64,000 nt of DNA from CAJCIS01 sp965276755 (GTDB lineage Bacteria > Pseudomonadota > Alphaproteobacteria > Acetobacterales > Acetobacteraceae), in NCBI GenBank assembly GCA_965276755.1, contig OZ255625.1, positions 2,914,001 to 2,978,000 of the forward strand, read 5' to 3'. Below are positions 60,261 to 64,000 of this stretch, piece after piece; position 1 is the stretch's first letter; each line of letters begins with the position of its first letter. Both the position numbers and the translations under genes were made by a program. Below the pieces are notes generated by a model, which was not told the origin of the DNA, did not search any database, and worked only from the letters and a program-made list of their open reading frames with translations.

Positions 60261-61438
60261 GCACTAATCAAATGACGCTCGATCAGCTCGGGCGGGTGGC
60301 ACGCGGGCGATCGCGTCATCGACCACGAGACGCTTCCTTCCTATACGGCGGTACAATCCCTTTCATACAGACTGGGGATGTCAGAAAAGCAAACCTCTAT
60401 CTCAACACGTACGAGCAAACCTACAGTGACGTGGGTCTTGCTCAAAGCAGGCTTTGGCCATCCGGGACGCTTTGTATAACGATAGCCGCAAATATCGCTG
60501 AGACAGCAATCCTCGGCATCGATGCCTGTTTCCCTGACAGCATTATCGGTTTCACGGCCGATCCAAACAAAGCAGACGTTCGTTTCGTTAAATACCTGTT
60601 TGATGCCGTTTTGAAAACTAGATACCGCTCCTTTACTCAGGGCGCCGCACAAGAAAATCTAAGCCAGGACAAGCTACTTTCTATCAAGTTCTCAGTGCCG
60701 GAACCGTGCGTTCAACGTCGGATCGCCGATATTCTTTGTGCGTACGACGACTTAATCGAGAACAATCGGCGGCGCATCACCTTGTTGGAGGAAGCGGCGC
60801 GGCTGCTCTACCGCGAGTGGTTCGTCCACTTTCGCTTCCCCGGCCACAAGCACGTCAAGATCATCGGCGGCATCCCAGAGGGATGGACGCGCTTTGCACT
60901 TTCAGATCTCGCTGACTTCTTAAATGGTTATCCCTTCCAACCATCTGAACTGGGAGAAGAGGGCCTTCCAGTCGTAAAAATTCCAGAACTCAAGGCAGGA
61001 GTTACACGAAAAACCCCAAGAAATTGGGGGGAAAGAATACCGAACAAATACCATCTGAAGGATGGCGACTTAATCTTTTCTTGGTCCGGCACTCTAGCGG
61101 TCAATGTTTGGGCGAATGGCCCGGCGTTGCTCAACCAGCATCTATTCGTTGTGATACCCACAGAGCGTGTGAGTCGCGCCTTCCTTTTGTGTGCACTTGG
61201 AGAAGCGTTGATCGCTTTCGACAATCATACCGTGGGTGCAACTATGAAGCACATTAGACGCTCAGCCTTGGACCGCGTGTTTGTAGCGCTACCTGAGCAA
61301 ACGATGATGTCCGTTGTCAAAGATAATTTTGATACCGTCTATAGTCAGTTGGTTGTTCTGCAACAACAGAATCAAAAGCTCGCCCAAGCGCGCGACCTTC
61401 TGCTTCCCCGGCTCATGAACGGCGAAATCGCCGTATGA
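60257..61438 (+). CDS. hsdS: Type I restriction specificity subunit HsdS
   Basis: A 393-residue subunit with two target-recognition domains. Conserved spacer helices follow each: PEPCVQRRIADILCAYDDLIENNRRRI in the middle and QLVVLQQQNQKLAQARDLLLPRLMNGEI at the end. The recognition domains (about 60290-60710 and 60880-61320) are visibly richer in A and T than neighbouring genes, consistent with exchange of these domains. The recognised sequence cannot be deduced. Confidence 0.92.
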   Translation: MSTNQMTLDQLGRVARGRSRHRPRDASFLYGGTIPFIQTGDVRKANLYLNTYEQTYSDVGLAQSRLWPSGTLCITIAANIAETAILGIDACFPDSIIGFTADPNKADVRFVKYLFDAVLKTRYRSFTQGAAQENLSQDKLLSIKFSVPEPCVQRRIADILCAYDDLIENNRRRITLLEEAARLLYREWFVHFRFPGHKHVKIIGGIPEGWTRFALSDLADFLNGYPFQPSELGEEGLPVVKIPELKAGVTRKTPRNWGERIPNKYHLKDGDLIFSWSGTLAVNVWANGPALLNQHLFVVIPTERVSRAFLLCALGEALIAFDNHTVGATMKHIRRSALDRVFVALPEQTMMSVVKDNFDTVYSQLVVLQQQNQKLAQARDLLLPRLMNGEIAV

Positions 61439-61462
61439 CACCCGCCCAAAAGCCAGCCTGAC

Positions 61463-64000
61463 ATGGCCGCAACAGGCATCAACAGCGAAGACCGCCTCGT
61501 CCAGGCAACCTTCGCCACCCACCTGCACGAAAAACTCGGCTGGGACTCAATCTACGCCGACAACACCGAAACCTTCGGCCCAACCAGCATACTCGGCCGC
61601 ACCGACACAAAGCAGGCAATCCTCACCCGAGGCCTCCGCGCCGCCCTCATCCGCCTCAACCCGGACCTGCCAACCCCCGCCATAGAAGACGCCCTGCGCA
61701 AACTCACGGTCCACGATTTCAGCCGCTCCCTGCTCCAGCACAACCAGGATTTCACCCACCTCATCCGCAACGGCGTCCCCGTCCATTATCGGGACAGCAA
61801 CGGCCGCCAACGCGATGGCCGTGCCCGAATCATCGACTTCGAAAACGCGCCCGGCAGCAACCGCTTCCTCGCCGTGCGAGAACTCAAACTGACCGGTCTG
61901 CGCACACCCAGCTACAACCGCCGCGCCGACCTGATCTGCTTCGTCAACGGCCTCGCGCTCGTCTTCATCGAACTCAAAGCCGTGCACAAGAACATCCGCG
62001 AAGGCTTCGACAACAACCTCACCGACTACATGCACGAAAACACCATCCCCCACGCCTTCCACCACAACGCCTTCCTGATCGTCAGCAACGGTGATCGCGC
62101 CCGTTACGGCTCAATCACCAGCCGGTGGGAACATTTCCTCGAATGGAAACGCCTCGAAGAAACCGACCAAGGCAAGCTGGACGCGCAAATTCTGCTGGAC
62201 GGCATGCTCGCCCCCAACCGCCTGCTGGACATCGTCGAAAACTTCACCCTCTTTGACGAAAGCAAGCCCGGCGCCACCCGCAAGATCGTCGCCCGCAACC
62301 ACCAGGTGCTCGGCGTCAACCGTGCCGTCGCCTCCGTCCAGCACCAGGAAAACCTCAAAGCCCAGTTCCCGCCAGAACAACGCCTGCACCACCGCATCAT
62401 CGAATTGCCCCTCGAACCCCGCGCCCCCGCGGACGCGCCGCCCTCCTTCATCCCCGAAGGCCCCGTCACCATAACCGAACGCGCCCACCCAGACCTCGGC
62501 CGCCTGGGCGTATTCTGGCACACCCAAGGCAGCGGCAAATCCTACTCCATGGCCTTCTTCGCCGAAAAAGTGCGCCGAAAGGTCGAAGGCAATTTCACCT
62601 TCCTGCTGATGACAGACCGCCAGGATCTGGACAGCCAAATCTACAAAACCTTCGTCGGCTGCGGCATCGTCAACAAGGAAACGCCACGCGCCGCCACGGG
62701 CGCAGACCTCAAACGCATCCTCAAGGAACAAAACCTCCCCTACGTCTTCAGCCTGATCCACAAATTCAACAGGGAGGTAAACCCAACCGATCCCTACAGC
62801 GTGCGAGACGACATCATCGTCATCTCGGACGAAGCACACCGCACCCAGGCCGGCCGCCTCGCCCGCAACATGCGCACCGCCCTCCCCAACGCCGCCTTCA
62901 TCGGCTTCACCGGCACACCTCTCTTCAAGCAAGACGAAATCACCCGCCGCATCTTCGGCAACTACGTCTCACAATACAATTTCAAGCGCTCGGAAGAAGA
63001 CGGCGCCACCGTCAAACTTGTCTATGAAAATCGTGGCGAAAAACTCCACGTCGCCCAAGCCGACCTCAACGACAAAATCGCCGAGAAAGTCGCGCAAGCC
63101 GACCTGGACCCCGACCAGACCGCCCTGCTCGAAAAACTCCTCGGCCGAGACTACGAAATCATCACCGCCGATGCTCGCCTGGAAAAAATTGCCACCGATT
63201 TTGTAAATCACTGCACGCAGCGCTGGGAGTCAGGCAAGGCGCTCTTCGTCTGCATAGACAAGATCACCTGCGCCCGCATGTTGCAGCTGATCCGGCCCCT
63301 ATGGAAGAAAGCCGCCCGGCAAGTCCGCGCGGACGCAGCATTGGAACGCACCGCTGCTACCTCCGCCAGCGGCGAAATGCGCGCCAAAGGCCTCGCAAAA
63401 GCTGAAAGACTCGATCGCCAGGCCCAATGGATCGAAGAAACCCTCATAGAAATCGTCATCAGCGAAGCACAAAACGAAGTCGCCGATTTCGCCAAATGGA
63501 ACTTCGACATCATCCCGCATCGCGCGCTGATCAAGCAAGGCTTCGACGCACCCGGCGGCGAGCGCACGGACGTAGAAGCGGCCTTCAAAAATCCGGACCA
63601 CCCCTTCCGCATCGCCATCGTCTGCGCCATGTGGCTGACCGGCTTTGACGTGGAATGTCTCTCAACGCTTTACATAGACAAGCCCATGAAAGCCCACACA
63701 CTGATGCAAGCCATCGCCCGCGCCAACCGCGTCTATCCCGGCAAGGATTTCGGCCTCATCGTTGATTACAACGGCATGCTCGCCAGCCTGCGCGCAGCCC
63801 TCGCCCAATACGCCCTGGGCGATGACGGCACCGGCGCCGAGCAAATCGTCGCCCCCATCGAGGAACGCGTACAAGCCCTGTTGGAAGCCATCGAAGCAAC
63901 CGAAGCGCACATGCGAAGCCTCGGCTTCAACCCCGCCACTATACTCGGCAAGAAAGGATTTCTCCGCCTCCAACTTATCCGTGACGCGGTGGACGCGATC
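61463..64000 (+). CDS. hsdR: Type I restriction endonuclease subunit HsdR, N-terminal 846 residues (runs off window)
   Basis: An ATG 24 bp after hsdS opens a frame that is uninterrupted to the window end. The N-terminal nuclease has a PD-(D/E)XK motif: Asp156 in RADLICF and Glu170-x-Lys172 in IELK. The translocase has Walker A HTQGSGKS (Lys359) and the DEAH box at 456-459 followed by RTQ. Domains of about 1000 residues are usual, so the last part is missing. With hsdM and hsdS it forms a complete M-S-R locus. Confidence 0.92.
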   Translation, partial: MAATGINSEDRLVQATFATHLHEKLGWDSIYADNTETFGPTSILGRTDTKQAILTRGLRAALIRLNPDLPTPAIEDALRKLTVHDFSRSLLQHNQDFTHLIRNGVPVHYRDSNGRQRDGRARIIDFENAPGSNRFLAVRELKLTGLRTPSYNRRADLICFVNGLALVFIELKAVHKNIREGFDNNLTDYMHENTIPHAFHHNAFLIVSNGDRARYGSITSRWEHFLEWKRLEETDQGKLDAQILLDGMLAPNRLLDIVENFTLFDESKPGATRKIVARNHQVLGVNRAVASVQHQENLKAQFPPEQRLHHRIIELPLEPRAPADAPPSFIPEGPVTITERAHPDLGRLGVFWHTQGSGKSYSMAFFAEKVRRKVEGNFTFLLMTDRQDLDSQIYKTFVGCGIVNKETPRAATGADLKRILKEQNLPYVFSLIHKFNREVNPTDPYSVRDDIIVISDEAHRTQAGRLARNMRTALPNAAFIGFTGTPLFKQDEITRRIFGNYVSQYNFKRSEEDGATVKLVYENRGEKLHVAQADLNDKIAEKVAQADLDPDQTALLEKLLGRDYEIITADARLEKIATDFVNHCTQRWESGKALFVCIDKITCARMLQLIRPLWKKAARQVRADAALERTAATSASGEMRAKGLAKAERLDRQAQWIEETLIEIVISEAQNEVADFAKWNFDIIPHRALIKQGFDAPGGERTDVEAAFKNPDHPFRIAIVCAMWLTGFDVECLSTLYIDKPMKAHTLMQAIARANRVYPGKDFGLIVDYNGMLASLRAALAQYALGDDGTGAEQIVAPIEERVQALLEAIEATEAHMRSLGFNPATILGKKGFLRLQLIRDAVDAI

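Overview
The window is GC-rich DNA from an alphaproteobacterial purple phototroph. It holds the classical superoperon crtE-crtF-bchC-bchX-bchY-bchZ-pufB-pufA-pufL-pufM-pufC. The gene content (phasin, MmcB, QueE, DapD, topoisomerase IB) and the aerobic metabolism genes fit the Acetobacteraceae/Rhodospirillales. That placement is an inference from gene style, because no rRNA gene is present. PufL keeps His at the L168-equivalent position, so it lacks the Glu seen in zinc-bacteriochlorophyll Acidiphilium. It carries Gln instead of Glu at the L104-equivalent.

Layout: 1-10.2 kb is the photosynthesis superoperon, with a PpsR/CrtJ-type site in the bchC promoter. 10.3-11.8 kb is a tRNA-Thr followed by a small element bounded by a 53-bp repeat of the tRNA 3' end. 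The element carries a BPSL0067-family/STY0301-like pair and has no integrase. 12.0-15.3 kb is rpmH-rnpA-yidD-yidC-engB. 15.4-20 kb holds an RhtA-like exporter, twin secreted proteins, a CRP-family regulator and a membrane-anchored [2Fe-2S] adenylate cyclase. A perfect CRP-type palindrome lies upstream of the twin secreted genes. 20-29 kb is a minus-strand polysaccharide block (asnB, two glycosyltransferases, a degenerate GH5-like protein, UDP-glucose dehydrogenase, a YfhO-like membrane protein). 29-38 kb is housekeeping on the minus strand (dapD, argB, FkbH-like HAD protein, pheT, pheS, rplT, rpmI). 38-41 kb contains a TetR-type regulator, a decayed toxin-antitoxin pair and a truncated IS5-family transposase. 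41-58 kb is mixed metabolism and transport (ABC exporter, phasin, QueE, aminotransferase, ActP, ABC-F, APC permease, MmcB, lactate oxidase-like enzyme, topoisomerase IB, SDR). 58.1-64 kb is a type I restriction-modification locus hsdM-hsdS-hsdR, with hsdR running off the window.

The most striking non-genic signal is a pair of dispersed palindromic repeat families filling most intergenic gaps. Family 1 is G/C-tract rich with the core ATGGCACAT between C and G runs (19 copies recognised). Family 2 is T/A rich, of the form TTCTTTTTT-GAAAAAAGAA (six sites). Family 1 often runs into gene edges, giving unrelated proteins the same C-terminal tail or replacing normal translation starts.
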